A stretch of 64,000 nucleotides of DNA from Gloeotrichia echinulata CP02 (lineage in GTDB: Bacteria > Cyanobacteriota > Cyanobacteriia > Cyanobacteriales > Nostocaceae), in assembly GCA_038087035.1 (NCBI GenBank), contig CP051187.1, positions 4,779,001-4,843,000 of the forward strand, given 5' to 3'. The notes under the pieces are model-generated. The model made no database searches. It worked only from the letters and a program-made list of their open reading frames with translations, and was not told the DNA's origin. Below, piece after piece: positions 1-8,602 of this stretch (positions are counted from its first letter, which is position 1; every line of letters starts with the position of its first letter). Made by a program: the position numbers and the translations under genes.

Positions 1-599
1 AGTTCACTGATCTGTGAGAGTTCCTCCTGTACTGCTTTTTGTTCGTTGCGAAGGCGATCGCTAAAGAAAAACACGCACAGAAACATCAAGGGATATACTG
101 CCAGAGAGGCTAATGTCAGATCAACACTAATGACTAGCATCGCTGGCAGCGTGAAGGTGTAGGCAAAGAACGTATTTGCTAAACTCAGGACGGCAAAACC
201 TACTAACCGTTTGATATTATCTACATCACTGGTAGCCCTACTAATCAAATCCCCAGGGGTATTAGTGGCAAAATAACCAGGCTCCAACTTGAGTAGGTGT
301 TCAAAAATCCGCTGTCTGAGGTCAAATTCCACCTGGCGTCCCACCCCAAATATCCAGATACGCGAAGCCATTCGGATTAACCACAGTGCTGAACTCAGCA
401 AAATGATGATGACAACGTAATCTAGTATTTGATGCCACTGGAAATTTGTCGAGAGTCGATCCACACAAGCGCGAATCAACCAGGGGATATAAACACCAAG
501 CCCATTAACAGATAATAAGGCGAGAATGCCTAGTATTAGTTCGCGCCAATAGGGACGTAGATAATCTTTGAGTTTAGCAAGTCGTCGAGATTTTGCCAT
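1..599 (-). CDS. ABC exporter, N-terminal membrane domain (partial)
   Basis: This is the first ~199 residues of a half-size ABC exporter (MdlB/MsbA-like, fused membrane and ATPase domains). It reads from ATG at 599 and runs off the left edge, so the ATPase part is not visible. It starts MAKSRRLAKLKDYLRPYW. A hydrophobic helix follows (ILGILALLSVNGLGVYIP), then a second one (VVIILLSSALWLI). The coupling-loop signature RQVEFDLRQRIFEHLLKL and PGDLISRATSDVDNIKRLVG are typical of the ABC_membrane fold. Substrate cannot be inferred: homologues export lipids, peptides or drugs. The start is supported by the family-typical short basic N-terminus. Confidence 0.85.
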   Translation of the reverse strand, partial: MAKSRRLAKLKDYLRPYWRELILGILALLSVNGLGVYIPWLIRACVDRLSTNFQWHQILDYVVIIILLSSALWLIRMASRIWIFGVGRQVEFDLRQRIFEHLLKLEPGYFATNTPGDLISRATSDVDNIKRLVGFAVLSLANTFFAYTFTLPAMLVISVDLTLASLAVYPLMFLCVFFFSDRLRNEQKAVQEELSQISE

Positions 600-630
600 G
601 CAAGCAATAATTTTTTTGATTCGCACCGAA

Positions 631-670
631 TTGACACTCCCCGACCATTAGGTACGGGGATTCTGTTTTA
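631..670 (-). mobile_element. Solitary IS200/IS605-type right-end hairpin
   Basis: Read on the minus strand this stretch is GAATCCCC, a short loop, then GGGGAGTGTCAA. That is the same layout as the right ends of the three tnpB elements in this window (GAATCCC, hairpin, GGGAG, TCAA at about 5756, 29637 and 34675). No tnpB homology or left end is seen beside it, so it is read as a remnant or solo end. Confidence 0.55.
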
Positions 671-829
671 GGCTGATGACTAGTAGTGCGCCAAACCAGC
701 TCTTGAGGCTTTTGAGGCGGGGGAAGCTTTGGCGCAAAGAGTGTTATTTTTGGTAAAATTTTCACTGCCATTACTTCCCCCGCGCCCCCTGCTTGTCAAC
801 ACCACCGACAATTTTGGGTTGACAGATCA

Positions 830-1489
830 TTAGCGACCACGTAAGAAACCGTAAATCTGGTTGAGATAACTTTCCCACACGTTGGTTGTCAGTGCCAGGG
901 TTTCAGCACTGGGTACAAAATCTTCAATTCGCAATCCCCGTGTTCTAATTTCCTGTGGATTTTGCAACAGGTAGGCGGGGACTTTAATTGTCGGGGTGTT
1001 GAATGCTAGGGTAATCTCAGCAGTATTGACTTGCGGTAGGATGGCATTGCCTTGCACGTCTGAGATGTTGGCTGAGGTATTTGCTGGGGCTAAAGCCACC
1101 AAGCTGCTAGATGGCGGTAGAGCGCCAACAGGGGACCTAACTAGGAAGTAGGCGATCGCTGGTGTACTTGATAGCAGTAAAATTGCTAGAGACCATCCCA
1201 GTAAGTAGCCTCCTGGTTCTTTGATACCGCCCTTTTCAATTTTTTGGGCAGCAAAAATCAACATTAATGTCGATGCTCCCAGAGGCTTTAGCGGAAATGA
1301 TACCAATCGCCACAAAGAGGCCACAGCTGGCTCATTGGGGTTAACAAACGCCAGCACTAAGACCAGCGACAAAAGTCCTAACACTACGCGCCCTAAAAAA
1401 GTCCCCTTGGGATAGAATCTCTGGAACAGGGAAAAGGCAACAGTGCCAATCAATAGCCACACTAGTATCAACGTGAGCGTTCTAAACAT
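830..1489 (-). CDS. Hypothetical membrane protein, 4 TM helices
   Basis: 219 residues. Four hydrophobic segments are visible at about residues 4-21, 34-49, 63-81 and 93-117. A soluble tail of ~100 residues follows and ends in FLRGR. I do not recognise a catalytic motif. The N-terminal membrane part resembles the membrane anchors that precede YdcF-type (SanA/ElyC) domains in cyanobacteria, but no YdcF signature is visible here. Its function is unknown. It is transcribed away from galE, with a 250-bp intergenic region between them. Confidence 0.6.
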   Translation of the reverse strand: MFRTLTLILVWLLIGTVAFSLFQRFYPKGTFLGRVVLGLLSLVLVLAFVNPNEPAVASLWRLVSFPLKPLGASTLMLIFAAQKIEKGGIKEPGGYLLGWSLAILLLSSTPAIAYFLVRSPVGALPPSSSLVALAPANTSANISDVQGNAILPQVNTAEITLAFNTPTIKVPAYLLQNPQEIRTRGLRIEDFVPSAETLALTTNVWESYLNQIYGFLRGR

Positions 1490-1739
1490 AGATTAACTCT
1501 CAAATTATCTGGTGCGGTCAGCCTAGAGGTATTGGGAAGTGGATTTATTTTATCGTCAAATTGTAATCGTACCGTTACCTGACTCAAAATACCTCAATCC
1601 TCACACCAAAAGACTACCGTCGTAGTGATTTTAGTGCAATTTTTTGACACTGCGTCCATTATTTGTAATTTTTCAGATGAGTAATGTGGCACCAGTAACT
1701 TAAATTAATTGAGTAGGTATCAATTCACAAGGAAAAACT

Positions 1740-2738
1740 ATGTCGTCGGCACAGCAAACTATTTTAGTCACCGGGGGCGCTGGATACATTGGCTCCCATA
1801 CGGTGCTGGCTCTCAAGCAAGCAGGTTATAACCTCGTCATCCTTGATAATTTGGTGTATGGGCATCGCGATTTGGTCGAAAAGGTGTTACAAGTAGAACT
1901 GATTGAGGGAGATACGGGCGATCGCCCCCTACTCGATGACCTGTTTAAAACTCGCGATATTGCTGCAGTTATGCACTTTTCTGCCTATGCCTATGTAGGC
2001 GAATCTGTGACAGACCCTGCTAAATATTACCGCAATAACGTTTTGGGTACTCTCACCCTGTTAGAAGCGATGCTGGCGGCTTCTGTGAAGAAATTTGTCT
2101 TCTCTTCTACTTGCGCTACCTACGGGGTGCCAGAGGTGGTACCGATCCCAGAAAACCATCCGCAAAATCCCATCAATCCCTATGGCGCTACCAAGTTGAT
2201 GGTAGAGCGGATTCTCTCTGATTTTGATCCCGCCTATGATTTCAAATCAGTGCGGTTTCGTTACTTCAATGCTGCTGGTGCTGACCCCCAGGGCTTGCTA
2301 GGTGAAGACCACAACCCAGAAACCCATTTGATTCCCTTAATCCTGCTCACAGCTTTAGGCAAACGCGAATCTATCTCAATTTTCGGCACTGATTATCCTA
2401 CCGCCGATGGTACTTGTATTCGTGATTATATTCATGTTAGCGATTTAGCAGACGCCCATGTTTTAGGATTGGAATATTTATTAAAAGGCGGCGATAGCGA
2501 AGTTTTCAATTTAGGCAATGGTCAAGGCTTCTCTGTCAAAGAGGTTATCGCCGCAGCTGCACAGGTTACAGGACTAACAATACCAGTTAAGGAGTGCGAT
2601 CGCCGCCCTGGCGATCCACCAGCCTTGATTGGTAGTGGTGAAAAAGCCAGAAACATCCTAGGTTGGAAACCCCAGTTCCCAGACATCAAAGATATTGTCC
2701 TACATGCTTGGCAGTGGCATCAACAGCGACATAATTGA
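1740..2738 (+). CDS. galE: UDP-glucose 4-epimerase
   Basis: 332 residues, the usual length for GalE. It interconverts UDP-glucose and UDP-galactose, using bound NAD, in the cytoplasm, and feeds exopolysaccharide and glycolipid synthesis. The Rossmann NAD motif GGAGYIGSH is at residues 12-20. The SDR catalytic elements are SSTCATYG and NPYGATKLMVE (Tyr-x3-Lys). RFRYFNAAGADP and RDYIHVSDLA are further GalE signatures. The ATG is preceded by AAGGA at a suitable distance. It stands alone, with no obvious operon partner. Confidence 0.95.
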   Translation: MSSAQQTILVTGGAGYIGSHTVLALKQAGYNLVILDNLVYGHRDLVEKVLQVELIEGDTGDRPLLDDLFKTRDIAAVMHFSAYAYVGESVTDPAKYYRNNVLGTLTLLEAMLAASVKKFVFSSTCATYGVPEVVPIPENHPQNPINPYGATKLMVERILSDFDPAYDFKSVRFRYFNAAGADPQGLLGEDHNPETHLIPLILLTALGKRESISIFGTDYPTADGTCIRDYIHVSDLADAHVLGLEYLLKGGDSEVFNLGNGQGFSVKEVIAAAAQVTGLTIPVKECDRRPGDPPALIGSGEKARNILGWKPQFPDIKDIVLHAWQWHQQRHN

Positions 2739-2759
2739 CGCTGCGAATTTTAGATTTTG

Positions 2760-2830
2760 GATACTTCTCTACGTTCGCGTAGCGTGTCGTAGACAGAGGC
2801 TACGCCAACGACTTCGCTCAGTACAAGTTT
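2760..2830. repeat. Interspersed GTTCGCGTAGCG/TACGCC repeat
   Basis: Contains CTACGTTCGCGTAGCGTGTC and a nearby inverted partner AGGCTACGCC. Related sequences occur at 33179-33225 and 33431-33458 (GTTCGCGGAGCG). This is a dispersed palindromic repeat common in Nostoc-type genomes. The small plus-strand reading frame across it has no protein-like character. Confidence 0.6.
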
Positions 2831-2988
2831 TGGATTTTAGATTTTTGGGGTACCTTGCAGACCCCATGTGGAAGTAGTTTCTAGAGGGTCTGCTTCTTGC
2901 TTCAACCAACCCTACGCGAACGCAGAGAAGGCGCAAAGTCAGGAAAATTATACCTAATCTTTATCTTTCGGCGGTTCGGGAGTAACTC

Positions 2989-3633
2989 CTAACTCCTCAC
3001 TCTCTTGGATGCCACGACGGCAAATGATATACCTATAATTGCCACAATCGGGAGAGCGATCGCCCACAAAGGTATCTGTTGCGGTTTATTTTCTCCCACG
3101 TCTTTGTTGACATTTTGGATATTTTGTGGTATAGATTCAACAGATGACCCGGCGGCTACTGTCACCTCAAACTTCAACTCAAAGGGTTTAAAACTTGCGC
3201 CTGTGGCTGGTTTACCAGTGAGTTGTAGCTGATATGCTCCTGGTTTGGGGAATGTAATTTCTGTACCGGGTGTACCTTGATAGCGTTCAGCGGTGACAGG
3301 TTTTAAGGATGGCTCAAGTAGTGCTGGTTCTCCTGGTGTGTGAGGTTCGGCATAGACAGCTAATTGACAATTACACTCTTTGAGGGGAATCACCTTACCA
3401 CCTTTGCGGGTGAGAGCAAACCAAGTTTTTGCAGGTTCCCCAGCACGGGGATTATCATTCGGTTCAATGTGGAGAGTGGCGCCAACATCGGCGGCGATTT
3501 TCACTTTATGGGCAAAGACGCTGGAAATAGGAGTTACTGATATGACTAATAAACTCAGGAATAATACATAATTTAAGCCAGCACTCCGCACTTTCGTCTC
3601 AGCACTTTGATTGGGACTTGTTAGGGGGGACAT
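2989..3633 (-). CDS. Periplasmic protein with C-terminal anchor, possible metal ligand at mature N-terminus
   Basis: 214 residues. A signal peptide is visible (NYVLFLSLLVISVTPISSVFA), followed by mature HKVKIAADVGATLHIEP, so the predicted mature protein starts with His. A CNC pair sits at KECNCQ. The middle looks like an all-beta Ig-like or carboxypeptidase-regulatory fold (PGAYQLQLTGKP). A C-terminal TM helix (WAIALPIVAIIGISFAVVA) and a basic tail close it. Its start overlaps the 3' end of the upstream 3599-4828 gene by 35 bp, so the two are co-transcribed. An N-terminal His after signal cleavage is typical of copper-binding CopC-type proteins. A metal role is inference; no family is firmly recognised. 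Confidence 0.6.
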   Translation of the reverse strand: MSPLTSPNQSAETKVRSAGLNYVLFLSLLVISVTPISSVFAHKVKIAADVGATLHIEPNDNPRAGEPAKTWFALTRKGGKVIPLKECNCQLAVYAEPHTPGEPALLEPSLKPVTAERYQGTPGTEITFPKPGAYQLQLTGKPATGASFKPFELKFEVTVAAGSSVESIPQNIQNVNKDVGENKPQQIPLWAIALPIVAIIGISFAVVASKRVRS

Positions 3634-4828
3634 AATATTTTTCTATGGTTAACGTTGACCAAAAAAAGCGCGAACGTACCAGCAATACACCAAGGGTGAC
3701 AATTCCCATCAACACAGCCGCTATTTTATTCCCCCCATGCACCGAACCCATATAATGGGAACCAATGATCACGGCATGAATGGCACTCAAGACCAAAGCT
3801 GGCACGCCTAATAGATGAATCTGTCGCCAATGCTTACCCAAGGACTTTTGTAATGAGTCAAAACTTGTTAAAGCGGCGGGAGTCATCAATACTAATGCTA
3901 TAATACCTGCAGCCATGCCCCATTGAAACTCTAGGGGCAAGAACCAAAAGGCGGCAAAATTCCATTGCAGTGAATGTTCAATCATGTGGACAGTGTGAAC
4001 CACAGACAGCACAAAGGCTGCTACTCCCAAACCACGGCGGTAACGCAGGGGTGATGCCCACAAGCTACTAATCGGACGAGCAATCAGCGCTAAAATCAAG
4101 CAGATTATAGCAGCATGTCCGCTATAGTCTACCATTGTATCACCAGTCCGCAGCAAGGTAATGATGCCAATGCTCAGAGTTACCCACCCACCCAAGCGAA
4201 ATAACTGACTGCGTTTGTCTTGACTGACCAAAGAACTCGATACCCCTACACCTAACATTGTGGGTAGGGTTCCCAAGCCAAAGGCCAGCATCGTGGCGCC
4301 ACCCATCCACACATTACCAGTTTCAGCGGCTTTAATTTGAGCAGCATACAGGAAACCACAGGGCATTAAACCCCAAGTCATCCCCAAAAGTCCTGGTGTC
4401 CACCATTTGGTTTGGAAGGAAAGCTTCACCATTCCTGCACTCAGGCGATTGTGCAAACCTGCTTTTAATAGGGGATGTAACACCGGAATTCGCGGTAGGA
4501 AGTTAGGTTTTAGTTGTCCTAACCCAAACCAAATCAGCATCACGCCAGTAATAATTGCGATCCAACGGCGGAAGTCGCTACCAATACCCGCTAGCTGTCC
4601 ACTTTCCACCAACACCGAACCCAGCGCCCCAATACCAGCACCGACTAGAGCATAGCTCAACATCCGCCCCAGGTTCAGCAAACCATGAAATTTTAATTGC
4701 TGTCGCCAATCAGGTTTTTCCTGTTTTTGCGACAGGGAAAATGCCACTGTCAGGGGTCCACACATCCCAAAGCAATGTCCAAAACTGCCGAGGAAGCCCA
4801 GGAGCATAATCAGTAATAAATCCAGCAT
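3599..4828 (-). CDS. TauE/SafE (DsbD_2-like) membrane protein fused to a ferric-reductase-like domain
   Basis: 409 residues, very hydrophobic. The N-terminus has the GHCFGMCGP motif of the DsbD_2/UreH-like family, usually annotated as sulfite exporter TauE/SafE, and a second hallmark GLMPCGFLYAAQIKA near residue 155. The C-terminal third carries spaced histidines (VVHTVHMIEH, HWRQIHLLG, SAIHAVIIGSHY) that resemble the heme-ligating helices of ferric-reductase-like/MsrQ membrane domains. Related proteins move electrons or metals for copper or cytochrome maturation. The downstream overlapping gene encodes a periplasmic protein, which suggests joint work at the membrane. Substrate is unknown. 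Confidence 0.75.
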   Translation of the reverse strand: MLDLLLIMLLGFLGSFGHCFGMCGPLTVAFSLSQKQEKPDWRQQLKFHGLLNLGRMLSYALVGAGIGALGSVLVESGQLAGIGSDFRRWIAIITGVMLIWFGLGQLKPNFLPRIPVLHPLLKAGLHNRLSAGMVKLSFQTKWWTPGLLGMTWGLMPCGFLYAAQIKAAETGNVWMGGATMLAFGLGTLPTMLGVGVSSSLVSQDKRSQLFRLGGWVTLSIGIITLLRTGDTMVDYSGHAAIICLILALIARPISSLWASPLRYRRGLGVAAFVLSVVHTVHMIEHSLQWNFAAFWFLPLEFQWGMAAGIIALVLMTPAALTSFDSLQKSLGKHWRQIHLLGVPALVLSAIHAVIIGSHYMGSVHGGNKIAAVLMGIVTLGVLLVRSRFFWSTLTIEKYYVPPNKSQSKC

Positions 4829-4979
4829 ATATCAATTCCTGGGGACTGGGGACTGGGGGACGGGAACAATAACTTTACTCAGCACTCAGCACTACGAATT
4901 ATGAATTACGCACAGCGGTACTAGTGCTAAAATTTACGTTAAATTATTGAATTGGTCAAAAGACGAGTTGTCAAACTTG

Positions 4980-5293
4980 CTCCCGGCGTGGGGTTCATGA
5001 TTTCTCGGTTGAATGCTTGACAACAACTAAGTTGACAAGATATTGTATAGATAATGGGGAAGGTGTGGGCATATATAGTAATTTATGCCAGAATATTCTC
5101 CCCTAATTTTGTACTTAACGCTGCAGCCAGCGCGATTTTTTGATAGCTTTTTTTCGCTTAACTCCCGGCGTGGGGTTCATGATTTCTCGGTTGAATGCTT
5201 GACAACAACTAAGTTGACAAGATATTGTATAGATAATAGAAAAGGTCTGGGCATATATAGTAATTTATGCCAGAATATTCTCCCCTAATTTTG
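4980..5293. repeat. 132-bp direct repeat, two copies, 182-bp period
   Basis: Copy 1 spans 4980-5111 and copy 2 spans 5162-5293. They are nearly identical, differing by a few bases around ATGGGGAAGGTG versus ATAGAAAAGGTC. The 50-bp spacer between them is different in sequence from what follows copy 2. The 507-bp gap 4829-5335 contains nothing else convincing apart from short GGGGACT heptamers near 4842. A small plus-strand frame inside copy 1 is not credible as a gene. Confidence 0.85.
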
Positions 5294-5335
5294 GGATGAA
5301 AGCTGCCGCCGCAGAAAAGCAATTAATACCCGGCT

Positions 5336-5755
5336 TCAATTTCTGTGAATCTGAGGGTAGATTAGATTCCAGTTTTTTTGATCATTGATCTGGAAGTACA
5401 AACCTTGTAGAATTAACCTGACAGCGATTCGAGTTCTCAAATAATCCCTCACCAAATGAGTTCCCGGTAAGGCATTGATGTCATCATAATTTTGGCTGTA
5501 GCCAAATGGTCTGGAACATTCGCTGCCAAAACCTTTGACTGTTAATACAAATAATGGGGCTTGCTTGTATTCATCGGGAACCATAAAAATTCCATAAACA
5601 TGGTGTTCACCAAGCCAAGGCTGAACTACTACCTTGCTAGCTTGTACTGGAAATTTGCCGATTTTTGATGCCAGAAAAGCTTCAGAATTGCAATCAGAAT
5701 CATTTAAAGGCCACCAAAGTGTAATTATAATCAGTGATAACAGTAGAAGTGAAAC
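5336..5755 (-). pseudogene. Small secreted-protein gene, 5' end cut off by a tnpB element
   Basis: The frame is open from the element junction at 5755 to the stop at 5336 and has no start codon of its own. It begins VSLLLLSLIIITLWWPLND, a signal-peptide or membrane-anchor core, and continues through KVVVQPWLGEHHVYGIFMVP. On the far side of the element the minus strand has ATG GGT TTA AAA at 7041-7030. Joining 7030 to 5755 gives one 143-codon frame, MGLK followed by the hydrophobic segment. No protein family is recognised. A 3' portion might still be translated from the internal ATG at 5584, but that would lack the export signal. Confidence 0.75.
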
Positions 5756-7029
5756 TTGACAACTCCCCCTACTTAAGGCGTGGGGATTCTTCCTTCACAG
5801 AAAAACGCCTTGCAAAAGCAGTGCCTTTACTTGGTCTTACTCTTTCTCCAGAAGCGGTAGCGAGATGCCCTCCCGCCAAAAGTCGTAAACCTTCATCTCT
5901 GATATTCACGGCTGCATTAATGTCCCTGTCATGTATTGTGTGACATTTAGGACATTGCCAACTGCGAATATCTAAACTGAGATTATCTACTTGATGTAAG
6001 CAGTTACTACAGGTTTTGGAACTAGGGAAAAATCTGTCTACTTCGATGTAGACTTTTCCTTCCCATTCTGCCTTGTATTTCAACATAGTACAGAATTGAC
6101 CCCATCCAGCATCACTAATAGATTTTGCTAGTTTGTGGTTTTTGATCATGTTCTTAACTGCCAAATTTTCTACAACTATGACTTGGTTCTCGTCAACTAA
6201 TTTACGACTTAGTTTGTGTAGAAAATCTTCTCGGCATCTGGTAATTTTTGCGTGAACTTTAGCAACTTTAATCCGCGCTTTGTTGCGATTACTAGACCCT
6301 TTCTGCTTGCGGCTAAGTTGTTTTTGTTTCTTGGCTAGTTTGACTTCATATTTCCGGTAATACTTAGGGTTGCCATGTTTATTCCCATCGGACGTAATAA
6401 CGTAATGGTTAATTCCCATGTCCACACCAATAGCTTTGCCTTCTGATGTTGAAGCAGGTTTATCATTACCATCATCGTAAAGGCAAGCAGCATGGTATTC
6501 ACCAGATGGAGTTAATGAAACAGTAACAGACTTTAACTTGCCTTCAGGTAGGCGCGATACTTTACAGTAAACTTTACCTAATTTTGGCAGTGTTAATTCG
6601 TCACCATTTAGCTTGATTTCTTGTGGAAGACGAATAGATTGTTTTTGTCCTTTCTTTTTGAAATTGGGGTACTTAGCCCGTTTTTCAAAGAAATTCAAAA
6701 ACGCACTAGACAAGTCCAAAGCTACTTGTTGTAAACATTGAGAGGGGGGTTCTGTTAACCATTCATGTTCTTTTTTCAATGACGGCAACAGATTAATGAT
6801 GTCATTACGACTTAACCCCTTACCTGTTGCTTTATATGTTTCGCTAGTTAAGTTAAGCGCATAGTTGTAAAACCAGCGTACACATCCAAACGATTTGGCA
6901 AGCAATATCGCTTGCTCACTGGTTGGATAGATTCTGTACTTGTAGGCTTTTAACATTCTGCTTACCAAACTACATTCACTATGGTAAGCTAAAGCCGTAC
7001 TAATGTAAAGTCCCCCTAGAAGGGGGAGG
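5756..7029 (-). mobile_element. tnpB-only IS200/IS605-type element
   Basis: About 1.27 kb carrying tnpB but no tnpA. Its left end has a hairpin CTCCCCCTTCTAGGGGGA next to TTTAAAA. Its right end has GAATCCCC, a hairpin, GGGGGAG and TTGTCAA at 5756. Boundaries are inferred from three facts: the frame of the split host gene is restored by their removal; the right end matches the other elements here; and a TTTAA sequence, the target type of IS605, lies at the left junction. Movement would need TnpA in trans. Confidence 0.75.
5769..6956 (-). CDS. tnpB: TnpB RNA-guided nuclease (IS605 OrfB family)
   Basis: 395 residues from ATG at 6956 (MLKAYKYRIYPT, the family-typical start); an upstream TTG at 6968 is less likely. 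TnpB is an RNA-guided DNA nuclease that favours element retention. The RuvC residues are all visible: Asp in AIGVDMGINHYV, Glu in VIVVENLAVKNM, Asp in HDRDINAAVNI. The zinc ribbon is complete (CSNCLHQ and CPKCHTIHD). The 3' end of the gene runs into the right-end hairpin, where the guide-carrying omega RNA is expected. It appears intact. Confidence 0.93.
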   Translation of the reverse strand: MLKAYKYRIYPTSEQAILLAKSFGCVRWFYNYALNLTSETYKATGKGLSRNDIINLLPSLKKEHEWLTEPPSQCLQQVALDLSSAFLNFFEKRAKYPNFKKKGQKQSIRLPQEIKLNGDELTLPKLGKVYCKVSRLPEGKLKSVTVSLTPSGEYHAACLYDDGNDKPASTSEGKAIGVDMGINHYVITSDGNKHGNPKYYRKYEVKLAKKQKQLSRKQKGSSNRNKARIKVAKVHAKITRCREDFLHKLSRKLVDENQVIVVENLAVKNMIKNHKLAKSISDAGWGQFCTMLKYKAEWEGKVYIEVDRFFPSSKTCSNCLHQVDNLSLDIRSWQCPKCHTIHDRDINAAVNIRDEGLRLLAGGHLATASGERVRPSKGTAFARRFSVKEESPRLK

Positions 7030-7126
7030 TTTTAAACCCATTTTTCTGATAATTGCTACACCAATTGTTTGTGATCCAGAAACCATAAGGGGATTGGGGA
7101 TTGGGGATTGGGGATGAGGGATTGGT

Positions 7127-7543
7127 AGAAGTTCGAGTTTTGGCTTCAGAACTTCAAACTTCAGGTTTGGAACTTCAAATCTCAGCCTCAGAACTCCAAA
7201 TTTTAGGTTTGGAACTCGAAACTTCAGCTTCGGAACTTGAAACTTCAGCCTCAGAACTCCAAACTTCAGCCTCAGAACTTGAAACTTCAGCCTCAGAACT
7301 CCAAACTTCAGCCTTAGAACTCGAAACTTCAGGTTTGGAACTCCAAACTTCAGCCTCAGAACTCGAAACTTCAGGTTCGGAACTTGAAACTTCAGCCTCA
7401 GAACTCCAAATTTTAGGTTCGGAACTTGAAACTTCAGCCTCAGAACTCCAAATTTTAGGTTTGGAACTCGAAATTTCAGATTTGGAACTTCAAATTTCAG
7501 CCTCAGAACTCGAAACTTCAGGTTTGGAACTCGAAACTTCAGG
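7127..7543. repeat. 21-bp minisatellite, left block
   Basis: About 20 degenerate tandem copies of the 21-bp unit GAACTCGAAACTTCAGGTTT(G), with variants such as TCAGCCTCAGAACTCC. As 21 is a multiple of three and the unit lacks stops, both strands read open and yield heptad-like pseudo-proteins (ELETSGL). There is no ribosome site, no codon-bias signal and no non-repetitive protein part, so it is called a repeat and not a gene. Confidence 0.9.
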
Positions 7544-7666
7544 TTTACAGCAGTTTTCAGGTATTTAGACCACACCCCGATATCTGTATTTCTTTCTTCC
7601 TTTGCGCCTTTGCGCCTTTGCGTGAGATATAAAAATGTGGTTCATTTACCTGAAAATCGCTGTAAA
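7544..7666. mobile_element. Small inverted-repeat element, family M1, inside the minisatellite
   Basis: Terminal inverted repeats TTTACAGC and GCTGTAAA enclose matching subterminal arms (TTTTCAGGTA...GACCACA and TGTGG...TACCTGAAAA). The interior carries TTTGCGCC direct repeats. Related copies are at 32803-32898, 51152-51246 and 63141-63239. Minisatellite units continue on both sides, so it inserted into an existing array. It has no coding capacity and is probably mobilised in trans. Confidence 0.8.
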
Positions 7667-8009
7667 ACTCGAAACTTCAGGTTTGGAACTTGAAACTTCA
7701 GGTTTGAAACTCGAAACTTCAGCCTCAGAACTCCAAACTTCAGGTTCGGAACTTCAAATTTCAGCCTCAGAACTCCAAATTTTAGGTTTAGAACTCGAAA
7801 CTTCAGGGTTGGAACTCGAAACTTCAGGGTTGGAACTCGAAACTTCAGGTTTAGAACTCGAAACTTCAGGTTTGAAACTCGAAACTTCAGGTTTGAAACT
7901 CGAAACTTCAGGTTTGAAACTCGAAACTTCAGGTTTAGAACTCGAAACTTCAGGTTTAGAACTCGAAACTTCAGGTTTAGAACTCGAAACTTCAGCCTCA
8001 GAACCTCAA
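7665..8009. repeat. 21-bp minisatellite, right block
   Basis: Continuation of the array on the far side of the small element. It is more homogeneous than the left block (CTCGAAACTTCAGGTTTGAAA repeated). It is followed at 8017-8058 by tandem AGTCCCC heptamers, a typical cyanobacterial STRR motif. No gene is seen. Confidence 0.9.
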
Positions 8010-8062
8010 ACTTTACTTTCCCCCAGTCCCCAGTCCCCAGTCCCCAGTCCCCAGTCCCCTAC

Positions 8063-8530
8063 TTATCTCAAAAATCGCATGGTTAAAGGATAGCGATAAT
8101 GTTTTCCTCTGTAGGCTTTTAGTGCGGCTGAAGTCACTAAATACGATTGTATAATTAACATTAACGAAATTAACGTCATCCACACAAGTAGTAAACTGTC
8201 TAAAACCGTCTTAACTTCATTGATTGAATCATTGCTCGTTACAGCGATACCACAGCTACCTAACATAAGCAATAAGGAGATAATGATGACAATCAATGTA
8301 TAAAAGGTGAGGGAAATTTGAAAATTTAATGATTCTTTACCTTGAAAATCAATCCAGGGAGACTTTGTTTTGTGGAATCGCCAAATTGTCAGTGGTATGA
8401 CAAGATTCAAGGGTAAATATAAAGGAAGTCCGAGAAATACCAAAAAAAACAATAGTATCCATGCTAACAGAGCCGAGAGATGACACCACATTGCCCAGAT
8501 ACGAATTTGTTTTTTGGGTTTTTCTCTCAT
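8063..8530 (-). CDS. DUF4870 (Tic20-like) membrane protein
   Basis: 155 residues with the DUF4870 layout: a first helix with WAMWCHLSALLAWI, then PLTIWRFHKTKSPWIDFQGK and ESLNFQISLTFYTL, then two further helices. The motif xDFQGKESLNFQIS is the hallmark of the family, which is related to Tic20-like small membrane proteins. Its molecular role is not established. It lies 72 bp downstream of the DUF1822 gene on the same strand. Its 3' end abuts the STRR/minisatellite block. Confidence 0.85.
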   Translation of the reverse strand: MREKPKKQIRIWAMWCHLSALLAWILLFFLVFLGLPLYLPLNLVIPLTIWRFHKTKSPWIDFQGKESLNFQISLTFYTLIVIIISLLLMLGSCGIAVTSNDSINEVKTVLDSLLLVWMTLISLMLIIQSYLVTSAALKAYRGKHYRYPLTMRFLR

Positions 8531-8602
8531 GGCTTTTTATTTATAGGTGGATTTGCAGAATCAATCTCCTTCCTAGTATCTATAAAAAAAGCCCGAAAAA
8601 AT

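Noticed and set aside
574..771. 65-codon minus-strand frame
   Set aside because: Overlaps the ABC exporter start and a solo IS605-type right end; composition is not protein-like.
7127..8009. CRISPR array
   Set aside because: Units are contiguous 21-bp repeats without unique spacers; no cas genes in the window.
7000..8093. Three long open frames (155-191 codons) with heptad-like repeats such as ELETSGL or LKFRVPN
   Set aside because: They arise on both strands from a 21-bp tandem repeat without stops; no ribosome site, no unique protein part, and one frame runs through a mobile-element end.
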